A stretch of DNA of 64,000 bases from Sinorhizobium terangae (GCF_029714365.1 NZ_CP121659.1:3185001-3249000); one strand, 5' to 3'. Counted from the stretch's first letter, positions 10,101 through 18,252 are shown. Numbers and translations: made by a program. The notes: a model not told the origin generated them from the sequence alone.

Positions 10101-10890
10101 GCGCACAGTTTAGCCCAATGGTGAAGGGGGCGGCGTGCCGGACCGAGTGCCAGAAGGCGGTCGGCGTCTGGCCGGAAAGCGTGCGGCCGGACAGGTCGGT
10201 GATCGTGCCGGAGATCATCACCGGCAGGTGAATCCCCTTCTCGGCGAAGACCTCCTGTGTGGCAAAAATCGCCGCCTTGGCGTTCAGCGTGTCGAAGATC
10301 GTCTCGATCAAAATAATATCGGCGCCGCCGTCGATCAGGCCGCGGACCTGTTCGCCATAGGCAAGCCTCAGATCATCAAAGGTGACGGCGCGGTAGCCGG
10401 GATTGTTGACATCAGGGGAAATCGACGCCGTGCGGTTGGTGGGTCCGAGCGCGCCGGCGACGAAACGTCGCTTGCCGTCTTCCGCCTGCGCACGCTTCGC
10501 CGCGCGCCGCGCCAGCCGTGCCCCGTCGCGGTTGAGCTCATAGACCATATCCTCCATGCCGTAGTCGGCCTGGGCAATGCGGGTCGATGAGAAGGTGTTG
10601 GTTTCGAGGATGTCGGCGCCGGCAATCGCGTAGCTGTAATGGATGTCCTCGATCGCCTTCGGCTGCGTCAGCGTCAGGAGGTCGTTGTTGCCCTGCTGGT
10701 GACAGGAGCAGCCGCCGAAGCGCTCACCGCGGAAATGATCCTCCGCGAAGCCGAGCTGCTGGATCTCGGTGCCCATGGCGCCATCCATGATCAGGATGCG
10801 TTCGCTGGCCGCTTTTCTCAGCGCCAAAAGGATTTCCGAACCATCAGGCCTGGGCGATACATCTCCGAAGAGGGAGTCGATGGCGGGCAT
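7117..10890 (-). CDS. metH: Cobalamin-dependent methionine synthase MetH
   Basis: Full-length four-module MetH, 1257 aa. It transfers a methyl group from 5-methyltetrahydrofolate to homocysteine through enzyme-bound cobalamin in the cytosol. The N-terminal homocysteine module has the zinc cysteines in GLNCALG and [11 protein letters not shown]. The pterin-binding module follows ([10 protein letters not shown], then [12 protein letters not shown]). The B12 module carries the DxHxxG motif in [13 protein letters not shown] at about residue 775. The reactivation module at the C terminus contains [12 protein letters not shown] for S-adenosylmethionine binding. It converges with the aldehyde dehydrogenase and has its own promoter region, where a palindrome lies about 45 bases upstream of the ATG. 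Confidence 0.98.
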   Translation of the reverse strand: MPAIDSLFGDVSPRPDGSEILLALRKAASERILIMDGAMGTEIQQLGFAEDHFRGERFGGCSCHQQGNNDLLTLTQPKAIEDIHYSYAIAGADILETNTFSSTRIAQADYGMEDMVYELNRDGARLARRAAKRAQAEDGKRRFVAGALGPTNRTASISPDVNNPGYRAVTFDDLRLAYGEQVRGLIDGGADIILIETIFDTLNAKAAIFATQEVFAEKGIHLPVMISGTITDLSGRTLSGQTPTAFWHSVRHAAPFTIGLNCALGASAMRAHIDELSSVADTLVCAYPNAGLPNEFGRYDETPEVMAAEIEGFARDGLVNIVGGCCGSTPAHIRAIAEAVGKYPPRQVPEIERHMRLSGLEPFTLTKDIPFVNVGERTNVTGSAKFRKLITAGDYAAALDVARDQVANGAQIIDINMDEGLIDSTQAMVDFLNLVASEPDIARVPVMIDSSKWEVIEAGLKCVQGKALVNSISLKEGEEAFLHHARLVRAYGAAVVVMAFDESGQADTRTRKVEICKRAYRLLTEKVGFPPEDIIFDPNIFAVATGIEEHNNYGVDFIEATGEIIATLPHVHVSGGVSNLSFSFRGNEPVREAMHAVFLYHAIQAGMDMGIVNAGQLAVYDTIDPELREACEDVVLNRRADATERMLEIAERYRGQGGAQSREKDLSWREWPVEKRLEHALVNGINEFIEVDTDEARLGAERPLHVIEGPLMAGMNVVGDLFGSGKMFLPQVVKSARVMKQAVAVLLPYMEAEKRANGGDGARESAGKILMATVKGDVHDIGKNIVGVVLACNNYEIIDLGVMVPSAKILEVAKEQKVDIIGLSGLITPSLDEMVHVASELEREGFDIPLLIGGATTSRVHTAVKINPRYNLGQTVHVNDASRAVGVVSSLLSPDARNGYMETVRAEYHKVADTHARNEAEKRRLPLSQARANAQKLDWATYRPKAPSFLGARVFENWDLAELAGYIDWTPFFQTWELKGVYPKILDDENQGPAARQLFDDAQAMLRQIVAEKWFAPKAVVGFWPAGAVGDDIRLFTDETRDAELATFFTLRQQLVKRDGRPNLALADFVAPVDSGARDYLGGFVVTAGIEEVAIAERFERANDDYSSILVKALADRFAEAFAERMHEYVRKELWGYAADETFTPEELIGEPYAGIRPAPGYPAQPDHTEKETLFRLLDAEASIGVRLTENYAMWPGSSVSGLYVGHPDAYYFGVAKIERDQVEDYAERKAMSVREVERWLSPILNYVPIPEAEAAE

Positions 10891-10932
10891 GGAAAATCCC
10901 CCGTTCTGAAAACGACAATTTCTGATTTACTC

Positions 10933-10952
10933 ACATAAACATATCTTTATGT
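10933..10952. promoter_or_regulatory. AT-rich palindrome at the metH promoter, candidate SahR-type operator
   Basis: The 20 bases from ACATAAAC to TTTATGT form a palindrome with 9 of 10 pairs matching, 43 bases upstream of the metH start. Methionine-cycle genes in alphaproteobacteria are often controlled by the ArsR-family repressor SahR, whose sites are AT-rich palindromes of this size. Assignment to SahR is my inference from position and shape; no regulator gene of that type is in the window. Confidence 0.45.
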
Positions 10953-10984
10953 CAACATACGCGCCAATCACAATTTCACCGTCG

Positions 10985-11022
10985 GCAAATAAAAATGGCC
11001 CGCCGCGGTTGCGGCAGGCCAT
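10985..11022 (-). terminator. Rho-independent terminator (minus strand)
   Basis: On the minus strand, the arms ATGGCC+GCCGC and GCGGC+GGCCAT (10995-11022) form a stem around a short AACC loop and are followed directly by TTTTTATTT. It would end transcripts coming from the sugar operon whose last gene stops at 11244, just before the metH promoter. Confidence 0.7.
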
Positions 11023-11060
11023 CGCTGATAGTCGAAAACTCTTGAAAGCGCGCGGGCGCG

Positions 11061-11225
11061 CCCCTCATCCGGCCTGCCGGCCACCTTCTCCCCGTTCTGA
11101 CGGGGAGAAGGCACTTTGCCGCGCAGCCCGCCCTTCTCCCATGCATCGCTTGAGACGAAAGAAGTAGGGTGGCGCACGCTCCAGTCCCCTCTCCCCGCGA
11201 GCGGGGAGAGGGCTAGGGTGAGGGG
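11061..11225. repeat. RIME-like palindromic mosaic element
   Basis: The element opens with CCCCTCATCCGGCCTGCCGG and closes with GGGCTAGGGTGAGGGG. It holds two strong hairpins: CCTTCTCCCCG/CGGGGAGAAGG (11084-11111) and CCCTCTCCCCGC/GCGGGGAGAGGG (11187-11212). This is the form of the Rhizobium-specific intergenic mosaic elements. With the terminator and the metH operator it accounts for the 353-base gap between metH and the AGE-family gene; no gene is seen there. Confidence 0.75.
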
Positions 11226-11243
11226 CAATCGACGTCCGCCGCC

Positions 11244-12401
11244 TCACGTCCGCTTCAGACAATCCTCGAGTTCATAGATCGCGCAGACAATGTGATAGAA
11301 GCTGCTCGCCGGCGCGGGCTCCTCGACAAATGCACCATCCGCCTGCTGCTTGTCGCGCCAGAGGCCACGGATCGGCGTTTCGAGGAAGCGGCCAAGAGCG
11401 GCTGACGCCCGCGACGCCGAGGCGAGGTAGCGTTCGCGCTCCTTCCCCTCGGTCAGGGCGGCGAAACGGATCGCCGCCTTCAGCCACTCAGTCTGCGGCC
11501 AGAGGCGCGCCACCGGGTCGGCGACCGAGAAATCATCGAGAAGGGTCATGACCGCGACGTCGCGCTTTGGGCAGATGCCGTATTCCTCACCGATCGCGAA
11601 CAGCCGCCGCGCCTTGACGATGGCTTCGGCATTGCCGCGCCGCTCGCCCCAGCGAAGCAGGAGCCACGCCCATTCGAACTGGTGGCCCGGCTCGACGATG
11701 CGGCCCTTCTCGCCGGGAAAAGGCGTCCAATCATGGTCAAAGAATTCGCGCAGCGCACCCGTTTCGGCATCGACGAAACGATCCATCGCCAGCTGCGCGA
11801 TTTCGTCGGCAAGGTTGGCCCAGGTCACCCGGTCGAAACCTTCGACCGTCTCGCATGCGAGGCACGCCTCGAAGAGATGCATGTGCGGATTGGAACCGAG
11901 CGGCAGACGGGACGGATTGTCCTCCTCGAACCCGGCGATCGGATGCTTGCAATAGGCCTCGAGCTTCTGCCTGAGATCGTTGCTGCGCTCGGCCATCTCG
12001 CGGCTCCGCTCCGGGAAGACTTGCGCCAGATAGGAAAAAGCAAGCAGCGCAAAGGCTTGGTTGTAGAGATCGAAGGATGGGTCGATCAACGCACCCTCTG
12101 CGTCGGCGAGTGCGCCGTAAAAGCCAGTTGGCAGCCGGTAGACTCGGTCGAAATAGGCGATCCCTCCTTCGGCCACCGTGCGCCAGTCTCCTGGCCAGCC
12201 GCGCCGTCCGGCCTCCGCGAAGCAATAAACCTGCCGCGGCTGCACGCGCGATCGCCGATCGGCCCGCGTCGGTTCACCCTCCATGTCGATGGTCTCCACG
12301 AAGCCGCCGCCGGCTACGTCGAAACCCTTTTGCCGCCAAAGCGGCAAGGCGGCATTAGCAAGCCAGTCGGCAAGTTCGCGTGCCTGCGAATGAATGTCCA
12401 T
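11244..12401 (-). CDS. AGE-family sugar epimerase/isomerase (mannose isomerase-like)
   Basis: A 385-aa protein of the N-acylglucosamine 2-epimerase family, which folds as an (alpha/alpha)6 barrel and isomerises or epimerises sugars at C2. Family features seen are SRVQPRQVYCFAEAGRRGW near residue 50, NPHMHLFEACLA near residue 170, and EPGHQFEWAWLLLRW near residue 245, which provide the His/Glu/Arg-rich active site. Related rhizobial genes are often labelled mannose-6-phosphate isomerase, but the fold is that of aldose-ketose isomerases acting on free sugar. It is last in an operon with UPF0303 and a ROK kinase, which suggests mannose to fructose conversion before phosphorylation; this is inference. 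Confidence 0.85.
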   Translation of the reverse strand: MDIHSQARELADWLANAALPLWRQKGFDVAGGGFVETIDMEGEPTRADRRSRVQPRQVYCFAEAGRRGWPGDWRTVAEGGIAYFDRVYRLPTGFYGALADAEGALIDPSFDLYNQAFALLAFSYLAQVFPERSREMAERSNDLRQKLEAYCKHPIAGFEEDNPSRLPLGSNPHMHLFEACLACETVEGFDRVTWANLADEIAQLAMDRFVDAETGALREFFDHDWTPFPGEKGRIVEPGHQFEWAWLLLRWGERRGNAEAIVKARRLFAIGEEYGICPKRDVAVMTLLDDFSVADPVARLWPQTEWLKAAIRFAALTEGKERERYLASASRASAALGRFLETPIRGLWRDKQQADGAFVEEPAPASSFYHIVCAIYELEDCLKRT

Positions 12402-12417
12402 TCCGTGTCCGTTCCTG

Positions 12418-12912
12418 TCAGTCTTCGAGCTTCAGCGCGGCGTGGTCGGCCTTGAACAGTTCCGCCAGCGCCTCGACGACGAGATTATGGTCTTCACGCT
12501 GCGGCAAGCCCGAAACGGTAACGGCGCCGATGCAGCCGGTACCCTTGACGACGATCGGGAAACTGCCGCCATGCGCCGCGTATTCGGCGTCGGGCAGGCC
12601 GAGTTTCGCCTGCAGGTTCGTCTGTTGCTTCAAGAGGCTGAGGCCGGTCGCGTAACTGCTCTTGAACAGCCGGAAGACCGTGTTGCGCTTGCGCCGGACC
12701 CAGTTCGGATTGTCCGGCGTCGCGCCCTCGAGCGCAGCGTAGAAGACCTGCATGGAAAAAAGCGTGATGTCGATGACCACGCCGAGCTTGCGCTCGGCCG
12801 CCATGCGCCGAAGCGTCGAGCCGAGCTCCCAGGCCGTATCGAGATTGAACTGCTCGAACTGCAGTTCCCGCTCCTGCAGCGCGATGCGGCGCAGATCGTT
12901 GTCGATGTTCAT
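12418..12912 (-). CDS. UPF0303 / DUF336 heme-degrading-domain family protein
   Basis: A 164-aa cytosolic protein of the GlcG/HbpS-like family (UPF0303). Features include LGVVIDITLFSMQVFYAALEGATPDNPNWVRRKRNTV in the first half and YAAHGGSFPIVVKGTGCIGAVTVSGLPQREDHNLVVEAL in the second, the conserved core of this fold. Its biochemical role is not established; some relatives bind heme or cobalamin. It sits 16 bases upstream of the AGE-family gene and 27 bases downstream of the ROK kinase, with a clear GAGGAG ribosome site, so it is co-expressed with sugar enzymes. Confidence 0.85.
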   Translation of the reverse strand: MNIDNDLRRIALQERELQFEQFNLDTAWELGSTLRRMAAERKLGVVIDITLFSMQVFYAALEGATPDNPNWVRRKRNTVFRLFKSSYATGLSLLKQQTNLQAKLGLPDAEYAAHGGSFPIVVKGTGCIGAVTVSGLPQREDHNLVVEALAELFKADHAALKLED

Positions 12913-12939
12913 GATATCTCCTCGCTCTCGGGTCAGGGA

Positions 12940-13836
12940 TCAGCTCTTCCAGAGCCAGGCGGCGCCGCGCACGCCGGAACTATCGCCGTGCACCGCTTTG
13001 CGGATCGGCGTCTCGAAACTGTCGCCGAAGATGTATTTGGTAATCAGCGCAGGCAGTTCGCCGTAGATTTCATCGACATTGGACATGCCGCCGCCGAGCA
13101 CGAAGACGTCCGGGTCGACCACATTGGTGAGTAGCGCCAGGCTGCGGGCAAGACGATCGACGAAGCGTTGATAGACACCGATCGCCGCCGGATCGCCCGC
13201 GCGCTTGGCCTCGATGATATCCCTGCCCCGGCGGTCGACCCCCGTCGTCGTACGATAGTCGAGTTCCAGCCCGGTGCCGCAGGCATACATGTCGAGACAG
13301 CCGAGCTTGCCGCACCAGCACTTGTGGCCGGGATACTCGGCTCGCGTCATCCAGGGCAGCGGATAGTGGCCGATCTCGGCGGCAACCCCCTGGTAGCCCG
13401 CATGAACCTTCTTCTCGATCGCAAGCCCGCCGCCGTGTCCCGTGCCGACGATCACGCCGAAGACGACGCGGGCATCCTTGCCCGCCCCGTCCACCGCTTC
13501 GGAAACGGCAAGGCAATTGGCGTCGTTGGCAAGCCGCACCTCACGGCCGAGCGCGGCTTCGAGATCGCGGCCGAGCGGCTTGCCGTTGATGAGAACGGCG
13601 TTGGAGTTGCGCACGATGCCGGTGCGCGGATTGGGGCTGCCGGGAATGCCGATGCCGATCGTTCCGCGCGCGCCGGCCGTCTGTTCGGCTGCGGCCACGA
13701 GGTCGACCACGGCGCGAATGCAGTCGTCATAGCCGCTGGTCGGCGTTGCGACACGGTGCCGGGCGCGCGTTTCGCCATCGCGATCAAGCGCGATGACTTC
13801 CATTTTCGTGCCGCCCCAATCAATTCCGATGAACAT
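12940..13836 (-). CDS. ROK-family sugar kinase (fructokinase/mannokinase-like)
   Basis: A 298-aa ROK protein without an N-terminal helix-turn-helix, so a kinase rather than a repressor. The ATP phosphate loop is GIDWGGTKMEV at residues 4-14, the catalytic Asp lies in LANDANCLAVSEA, and the ROK zinc site is GHKCWCGKLGCLDMYACG near residue 170, preceded by the conserved EIGHYPL. Such enzymes phosphorylate free hexoses such as fructose, mannose or glucose at O6. It is the first gene of the three-gene operon; together with the AGE isomerase it could channel mannose through fructose to fructose 6-phosphate. Substrate is inferred from context. Confidence 0.88.
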   Translation of the reverse strand: MFIGIDWGGTKMEVIALDRDGETRARHRVATPTSGYDDCIRAVVDLVAAAEQTAGARGTIGIGIPGSPNPRTGIVRNSNAVLINGKPLGRDLEAALGREVRLANDANCLAVSEAVDGAGKDARVVFGVIVGTGHGGGLAIEKKVHAGYQGVAAEIGHYPLPWMTRAEYPGHKCWCGKLGCLDMYACGTGLELDYRTTTGVDRRGRDIIEAKRAGDPAAIGVYQRFVDRLARSLALLTNVVDPDVFVLGGGMSNVDEIYGELPALITKYIFGDSFETPIRKAVHGDSSGVRGAAWLWKS

Positions 13837-13997
13837 GTGTGGATCAGATCTCAGGATGGATGTCGAGGAAACGGCAGGACGCTCCTCCGACCGCCGCCGG
13901 CCTTGCTTAGCATCTGCAATGTCGGAGATGCTAGAGTGGGACGCGGAAAAGTGTGAGGCGCCTCATCGCAAATCCGCAGGACGCCCTGCAAAAACAC

Positions 13998-14026
13998 TTG
14001 GCGAAAGAGCCTCGCTTTTGTATGGG
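13998..14026 (+). promoter_or_regulatory. Probable sigma-70 promoter for tRNA-Arg
   Basis: A -35 element TTGGCG (13998-14003) and a -10 element TATGGG (14021-14026) are spaced by 17 bases and placed 13 bases before the tRNA 5' end. The elements are imperfect; position is the main support. Confidence 0.4.
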
Positions 14027-14038
14027 TCTATACCGAGT

Positions 14039-14115
14039 GGTCCCGTAGCTCAGCAGGATAGAGCATCAGATTCCTAATCTGGGGGTCGCGCGTTCGAATC
14101 GCGCCGGGATCACCA
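14039..14115 (+). tRNA. tRNA-Arg (anticodon CCT)
   Basis: A 77-base cloverleaf. The acceptor arms GGTCCCG and CGGGATC pair (with one G-U), the D arm is AGCTCAGCAGGATAGAGC, and the anticodon stem TCAGA/TCTGG encloses the loop TTCCTAA with anticodon CCT at 14073-14075. The T loop is TTCGAAT, and a discriminator A and CCA are encoded. It reads AGG codons, which are rare in GC-rich rhizobia. No integrase or duplicated 3' end is nearby. Confidence 0.95.
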
Positions 14116-14182
14116 TTTTCCGCTTTTGCAGATTGCCATGACTACGCTCGCCGCTCGATAGGCGGTCGGATCAAGACAGCGA

Positions 14183-14205
14183 AAGGCCCGCGTCGAGCGG
14201 GCCTT
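14183..14205. terminator. Hairpin between convergent tRNA-Arg and MFS gene
   Basis: AAGGCCCGC (14183-14191) and GCGGGCCTT (14197-14205) form an exact 9-base stem with a 5-base loop. T-tracts are short on both strands (TTCTGTT on plus, TTTC on minus). It lies between the tRNA and the end of the convergent MFS gene, so it may stop transcription both ways. Confidence 0.6.
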
Positions 14206-14225
14206 CTGTTGCCTAAACCATGCGC

Positions 14226-15521
14226 CTACGCCGCTTGTGGCACCATGGTCGCGGAGCCCGGCTTCCTCAACAGCCGAACCGAGATCGCGGCGATCATGCA
14301 CATGACGCCGGCAATCTGCAGGGCCGGCATGTAGGTATCGAAGTCGCTCTTGAAGTAACCGGCACCGAAAGCGGCGGTCGCCGCGCCGAGCTGATGGCCG
14401 GCAAACACCCAGCCGAAAACGAGGCCAGCTTTTTCACGGCCGAATTGCTCGGCTGCGATCTTGACGGTCGGCGGCACGGTCGCCACCCAGTCGAGGCCGT
14501 AGAAGATCGCAAAGACCGACAGCTCCACGAAGCTGAAGCCCGAAACGGATAGATAGATCAACGACAAGCCGCGCAGGCCGTAGAACCAGAAGAGCAGCCA
14601 GCGGTTGTCGTAGCGGTCGGAGAGCCAGCCGGCGAAGATCGTCCCAAAGAAGTCGAAGATACCGATCACGGCCAGCGTGCTCGCCGCTGCCACCGCCGCC
14701 ATGCCAAAATCGCCGCAGATCGAGATCCAGTGCGTCTGGATGAGCCCATTCGTCGAAAGCCCGCAGACGAAGAAGGTTCCGAACAGGACCCAGAAGGTGG
14801 CACTGCCGGTTGCATCGCGGAGCGCGAGGAGCGGAGAGACAAGCGTCGCCAGCAGCTTGTAGTCCTGTTTCGGCGGCTTCGACACCGTAGCGTCGCCGTA
14901 GGCAGGCAAGCCGACATCGGCGGGATAATCACGCATCAGGAGGAGCACCAGCAACATGGCTGCCGCAATGACCGCAACGGTGACCGTCAGCGCTGCGCGC
15001 CAGCCATAGGCTTCGGTCATTGCCGCGAGAAGAGGAAGAAAGACCAGCTGACCGGTTGCGTTGCTAGCGGTCATCAGTCCGACGACCAGGCCCCGACGCT
15101 TGGAGAACCAGCGGGTTGCAACGGTCGCGCCGAGCACCAGCGCGGTCATGCCCGTGCCGACCCCGATTACCACACCCCAGAGTGCCACGAGTTGCCAGAC
15201 TTCGGACATGAACAGCGAAACGACGAGGCCGCCCATGATGAGCGCCAGTGCCGTCGTGACCACTTGCCGCACGCCGAAATGGTTCATGAATGCGGCTGCG
15301 AAGGGCCCAAGCAGACCGAAGAGCACGAGGCGGACGGCCATGGCCGAGGAAATATCGGCAATGTCCCAGCCAAACTCCTCGTGCAGCGGCTGGATCATTA
15401 CGCCGGCGGAGCCCATGGCGCCGGCGGTGGCCAGCATGGTGAGGAAGGTGGTGGCCGCAACCACCCATCCATAGTGAAGGTTTCTGTCGGACATCCAGCG
15501 GGCGGCGCCATTGGAGATCAT
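14226..15521 (-). CDS. MFS transporter (OFA/monocarboxylate-like)
   Basis: A 431-aa protein with about twelve hydrophobic segments. The frame is open upstream to 15674 but would overlap the marR gene; the ATG at 15521 (MISNGAARWMSDRN) has an AGGAAAGGG ribosome site, so I use it. The N-terminal HYGWVVAATTFLTML and the loop TRWFSKRRGLVVGLMTASNATGQLVF are typical of the monocarboxylate/oxalate branch of the major facilitator superfamily. The substrate is unknown. It is preceded by a MarR gene on the same strand and by a copy of the same palindrome as that gene, so MarR control is likely. Confidence 0.88.
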   Translation of the reverse strand: MISNGAARWMSDRNLHYGWVVAATTFLTMLATAGAMGSAGVMIQPLHEEFGWDIADISSAMAVRLVLFGLLGPFAAAFMNHFGVRQVVTTALALIMGGLVVSLFMSEVWQLVALWGVVIGVGTGMTALVLGATVATRWFSKRRGLVVGLMTASNATGQLVFLPLLAAMTEAYGWRAALTVTVAVIAAAMLLVLLLMRDYPADVGLPAYGDATVSKPPKQDYKLLATLVSPLLALRDATGSATFWVLFGTFFVCGLSTNGLIQTHWISICGDFGMAAVAAASTLAVIGIFDFFGTIFAGWLSDRYDNRWLLFWFYGLRGLSLIYLSVSGFSFVELSVFAIFYGLDWVATVPPTVKIAAEQFGREKAGLVFGWVFAGHQLGAATAAFGAGYFKSDFDTYMPALQIAGVMCMIAAISVRLLRKPGSATMVPQAA

Positions 15522-15566
15522 CTTACCATCCCTTTCCTGATCGTCGCCGCAGCTGCAGCGGATATT

Positions 15567-15582
15567 GCGGGTATATGCCCGC
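15567..15582. promoter_or_regulatory. Candidate MarR operator before the MFS gene
   Basis: GCGGGTATATGCCCGC is a 16-base palindrome. It matches the palindrome in front of marR at 13 of the 14 core positions. It lies between the marR stop and the MFS start, 46 bases upstream of the MFS ATG. Confidence 0.7.
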
Positions 15583-15597
15583 TTTTGCATAAAAGAA

Positions 15598-15999
15598 TCA
15601 GAGCTCCCTGAGCAGCTCCAGCAGTTGTTTCGTCTTCTCCGGTCCGAGACGGACCTCAATATTCTCCTGGACACTATCCCAGAGAGGGGCGCCTTCCTCC
15701 AGCACGCGGCGGCCCTTCTCCGTCAAGGTCAGCATGGCTTCGCGCTGGTCTTCACCGTGACCGATCGCAACGAGTCCCATGCGCTCCAGCACTTTCGTAT
15801 TGCGGCCCACCGTCGAGCGGTCGAGTTCTACCTTGCCAGCAAGCTCCGTAAGCGAGATCGGCTCGAGCCGGTTAATGCTCCGAAGCAGGCTGAACTGGCC
15901 GATATTCACGCCGAGCGGCGCCAGCGCCTCGTCATAGTAGGACGAGACCTTTCGGGAGGCTTGGCGCAGCACGATACAGTGACATGTTTCGCTTGGCAT
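15598..15999 (-). CDS. MarR-family transcriptional regulator
   Basis: A 133-aa winged-helix regulator. The N-terminal CHCIVLRQASRKVSSYYDEAL and the helix-turn-helix region ISLTELAGKVELDRSTVGRNTKVLERMGLV are characteristic, and EDQREAMLTLTEKGRRVL forms the wing. Cys6 and Cys8 sit where some MarR proteins sense oxidants or thiol-reactive compounds; whether they do so here is unknown. The ATG has no obvious ribosome site, and a perfect palindrome lies only four bases upstream, so the mRNA may be leaderless or nearly so. It probably represses itself and the MFS gene that follows. Confidence 0.9.
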   Translation of the reverse strand: MPSETCHCIVLRQASRKVSSYYDEALAPLGVNIGQFSLLRSINRLEPISLTELAGKVELDRSTVGRNTKVLERMGLVAIGHGEDQREAMLTLTEKGRRVLEEGAPLWDSVQENIEVRLGPEKTKQLLELLREL

Positions 16000-16003
16000 A
16001 GCA

Positions 16004-16017
16004 CGGGTATATACCCG
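16004..16017. promoter_or_regulatory. Candidate MarR operator before marR
   Basis: CGGGTATATACCCG is a perfect 14-base palindrome that ends 4 bases from the marR start codon. The same motif with one change occurs before the MFS gene, which points to autoregulation and coordinate control. Confidence 0.75.
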
Positions 16018-16118
16018 CGATTTCGTTTGCGCAAGAGGACGGATCCGGGATTCCGCTGACGCAATCTCCCTTTCGGTCCCCCAAACCCGGCGGAGACGGC
16101 AAACGCCTATCGCTGTGA

Positions 16119-16844
16119 CTATCCAGTCTTACGGCATGCGATGCCGGGATCGTCTTCGCCCTTCGCTACATCAAAGAGGGTCGCCTCTTCACCGTCGGTC
16201 CACCAGACATATCGCCCGCCGGCGTATCTGGCGCCCGATCCGGAGATGACCGCCGAAGCAACGATGTAGGTGCCGCCGATCGAGAAGGTCACCAGCGAGA
16301 CGGGGCCGGCATTGATATATTCGGCCTCGACCGTCTCGCCGCCACAATCATAACGAACCTTCTGTCGATCGACCGCGCCGGCATCGGGGATGCTGAGCGT
16401 GACTTCGGCGACGCCGGCGGCCGCAGCCTCCATTGAGGCGAGGCGCATGACCGGCGAACCGTCCGGCTTCGTCAGCGTGAGTCTTCCTCCGTCGATCCGC
16501 CAGGTGAGCCCGTCGCGGAGCGTGTCGAAGAACTTCTGTTCCTGATCCATGATCGCGGGTGCGCACATCTTGCGCGCTGCGGCGGTGGGACCGAAGGTGA
16601 TGGTCGTGCCCAAGAGGCTGACGGCACCGGTGAAATTATTGCAACCGGCCATGCCGCCATAGGTACCATCCTCGCGTATCTCCAGCACGCTCTGAAGATC
16701 GTCGATCACGCCGCCGCCGCCGATATCTTCGACAAGCCACGAGCCGACCAGTTCTTCCGGCACCTTTTCGGCGGCAACTATCTCGGTGGAAGCAAGCTCT
16801 ATAAACACGCAGGCGCAGGAAGCGGCAGTCAGAGCCTTGAGCAT
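16119..16844 (-). CDS. Secreted META-domain plus MliC-domain protein
   Basis: A 241-aa exported protein. The ATG at 16844 (MLKALTAASCACVFIEL) has a GGAGGAG ribosome site and starts a signal peptide that runs to about residue 25 (EIVAAE). The META domain follows (LVGSWLVEDI, then GGMAGCNNFTG and ARKMCAPAIMDQEQKFF), a heat-shock HslJ-like fold. The C-terminal part has the MliC pattern VRYDCGG...SGSGARYAGGRYVWWTDGEEATLFD, the family that inhibits C-type lysozyme. The combined protein probably acts in the periplasm or envelope. A Cys at residue 9 does not fit a good lipobox, so I do not call it a lipoprotein. Confidence 0.8.
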   Translation of the reverse strand: MLKALTAASCACVFIELASTEIVAAEKVPEELVGSWLVEDIGGGGVIDDLQSVLEIREDGTYGGMAGCNNFTGAVSLLGTTITFGPTAAARKMCAPAIMDQEQKFFDTLRDGLTWRIDGGRLTLTKPDGSPVMRLASMEAAAAGVAEVTLSIPDAGAVDRQKVRYDCGGETVEAEYINAGPVSLVTFSIGGTYIVASAVISGSGARYAGGRYVWWTDGEEATLFDVAKGEDDPGIACRKTG

Positions 16845-17057
16845 CTGGAACTCCTCCACAAAGCGGCACGTTTGGCCACCCATTCCGATGCTAATAAGTC
16901 ATGACACAGGATGCGAGCGGAAAACGAATCGCCCGTTCTTTGCCCGCTGCCGTCGAGCCGAGATGGAGTGACGCCAAACTCCACCCTTGTTGCCCGCGGC
17001 TTTCGGCTGTAGAGCCTAAAGCAAAGCTTACAAACGAGAAGAACACGGGATTTGGCA

Positions 17058-18233
17058 ATGGCATCCGGCGACAGCACGAAGCGCCGTCTGACGATATTGG
17101 GCTCGACCGGCTCGATTGGCACGAATACGCTCGACGTCATCGACCGGCTGGGTGGACGAGATCGTTTCGAGGTCGCCGCGCTGACCGGTAACGGCAATAT
17201 CCCGCTTCTTGCCGAACAGGCGCGCCGGCTCGGCGCCGAACTTGCGGTGACCGCGGACGACAACCTTTATCAGGACCTGAAATCGGCGCTCGCCGGCAGC
17301 CGGATCGCGGTCGCCGCGGGTCGCAGCGGCCTGACCGAGGCGGCCGAACGCGACGCCGGCTGGGTGATGGCGGCAATCGTCGGCAATGCCGGGCTTGCCC
17401 CGACGCTTGCCGCGGCCCGGCGCGGCGCCGATATCGCCCTTGCCAACAAGGAGTGTCTCGTCTCGGCCGGCAGCCTCTTCGTCGACGCGGTCAAGAAGGG
17501 CGGCGGCCGGCTGCTCCCCGTCGACAGCGAACATAATGCGATCTTCCAGGTGCTGGAGAACGATCAGCGCCACGCCGTCGAACGAATCATCCTGACGGCC
17601 TCCGGCGGCCCGTTCCGCACCAAGTCGCTCGACGAGATGCGCCACGTGACGGCCGAGACGGCGCGCGCCCATCCGAACTGGTCGATGGGGCTGAAGATCT
17701 CGATCGACAGCGCCTCGATGTTCAACAAGGCGCTGGAAATGATCGAGGCGCGCCATCTCTTCGGGCTCAATCCCGAGCAGATCGAGGTCATCGTGCATCC
17801 GCAGTCCGTCATCCATTCGATGGTCGGCTACAGCGACGGATCGGTGCTGGCGCAGCTCGGTTGTCCCGATATGCGCACCGCCATCGGCTATGCGCTTTCC
17901 TATCCAAGCCGGTGCGATCTGCCGGTCGAGCGGCTCGATTTCGCGAAACTCTCGCGACTCGACTTCGAGGCGCCGGACGAAGCCCGCTTTCCGGCGCTCC
18001 GCCTCGCCCGGCGCGCCATGGAGGCAGGCGGCGTCCAGGGCGCCGTGCTGAACGGCGCCAAGGAAACGGCGCTCGAGGCCTTCATCAAGGGACGTACCGG
18101 CTTCCTCGTCATGGCGGAGATTGTCGAAAAAGTGATGGACGAGCTTGCGGACCTGCCTGCGGCCGCCACCATGGACGACGTCTTCGCCGCGGACGAAAAA
18201 GCCCGGCAGATGGCTGCCGGGCTCATTGGGTAG
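17058..18233 (+). CDS. dxr: 1-deoxy-D-xylulose 5-phosphate reductoisomerase
   Basis: The second enzyme of the MEP isoprenoid pathway, which rearranges and reduces DXP to MEP with NADPH. The protein has 391 aa, the normal length. The NADPH motif is GSTGSIGTNTLDV near residue 15, the central NKECLVSAG and PVDSEHNAIFQVL carry the metal and substrate ligands, and PNWSMGLKISIDSASMFNKALE and VHPQSVIHSMV are typical. I use the ATG at 17058 with a GGGA ribosome site; an in-frame TTG six bases earlier is less likely. It converges with hemA. Confidence 0.96.
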   Translation: MASGDSTKRRLTILGSTGSIGTNTLDVIDRLGGRDRFEVAALTGNGNIPLLAEQARRLGAELAVTADDNLYQDLKSALAGSRIAVAAGRSGLTEAAERDAGWVMAAIVGNAGLAPTLAAARRGADIALANKECLVSAGSLFVDAVKKGGGRLLPVDSEHNAIFQVLENDQRHAVERIILTASGGPFRTKSLDEMRHVTAETARAHPNWSMGLKISIDSASMFNKALEMIEARHLFGLNPEQIEVIVHPQSVIHSMVGYSDGSVLAQLGCPDMRTAIGYALSYPSRCDLPVERLDFAKLSRLDFEAPDEARFPALRLARRAMEAGGVQGAVLNGAKETALEAFIKGRTGFLVMAEIVEKVMDELADLPAAATMDDVFAADEKARQMAAGLIG

Positions 18234-18252
18234 AATATTTGTCAGGCCGCGC

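Noticed and set aside
7048..10113. A 1021-codon open frame on the plus strand opposite metH
   Set aside because: It is the complement of a strongly supported MetH sequence. Long antisense frames are expected from GC-rich codon use, and it shows no family features or proper start.
10891..10984. A SAM or cobalamin riboswitch before metH
   Set aside because: The leader is short (under 60 bases after the palindrome), and no B12-box or SAM-II-like pseudoknot was visible.
14039..14225. tRNA-Arg(CCT) as an integration site of a genomic island
   Set aside because: No integrase, duplicated tRNA end or composition shift is seen on either side. The downstream genes are ordinary.
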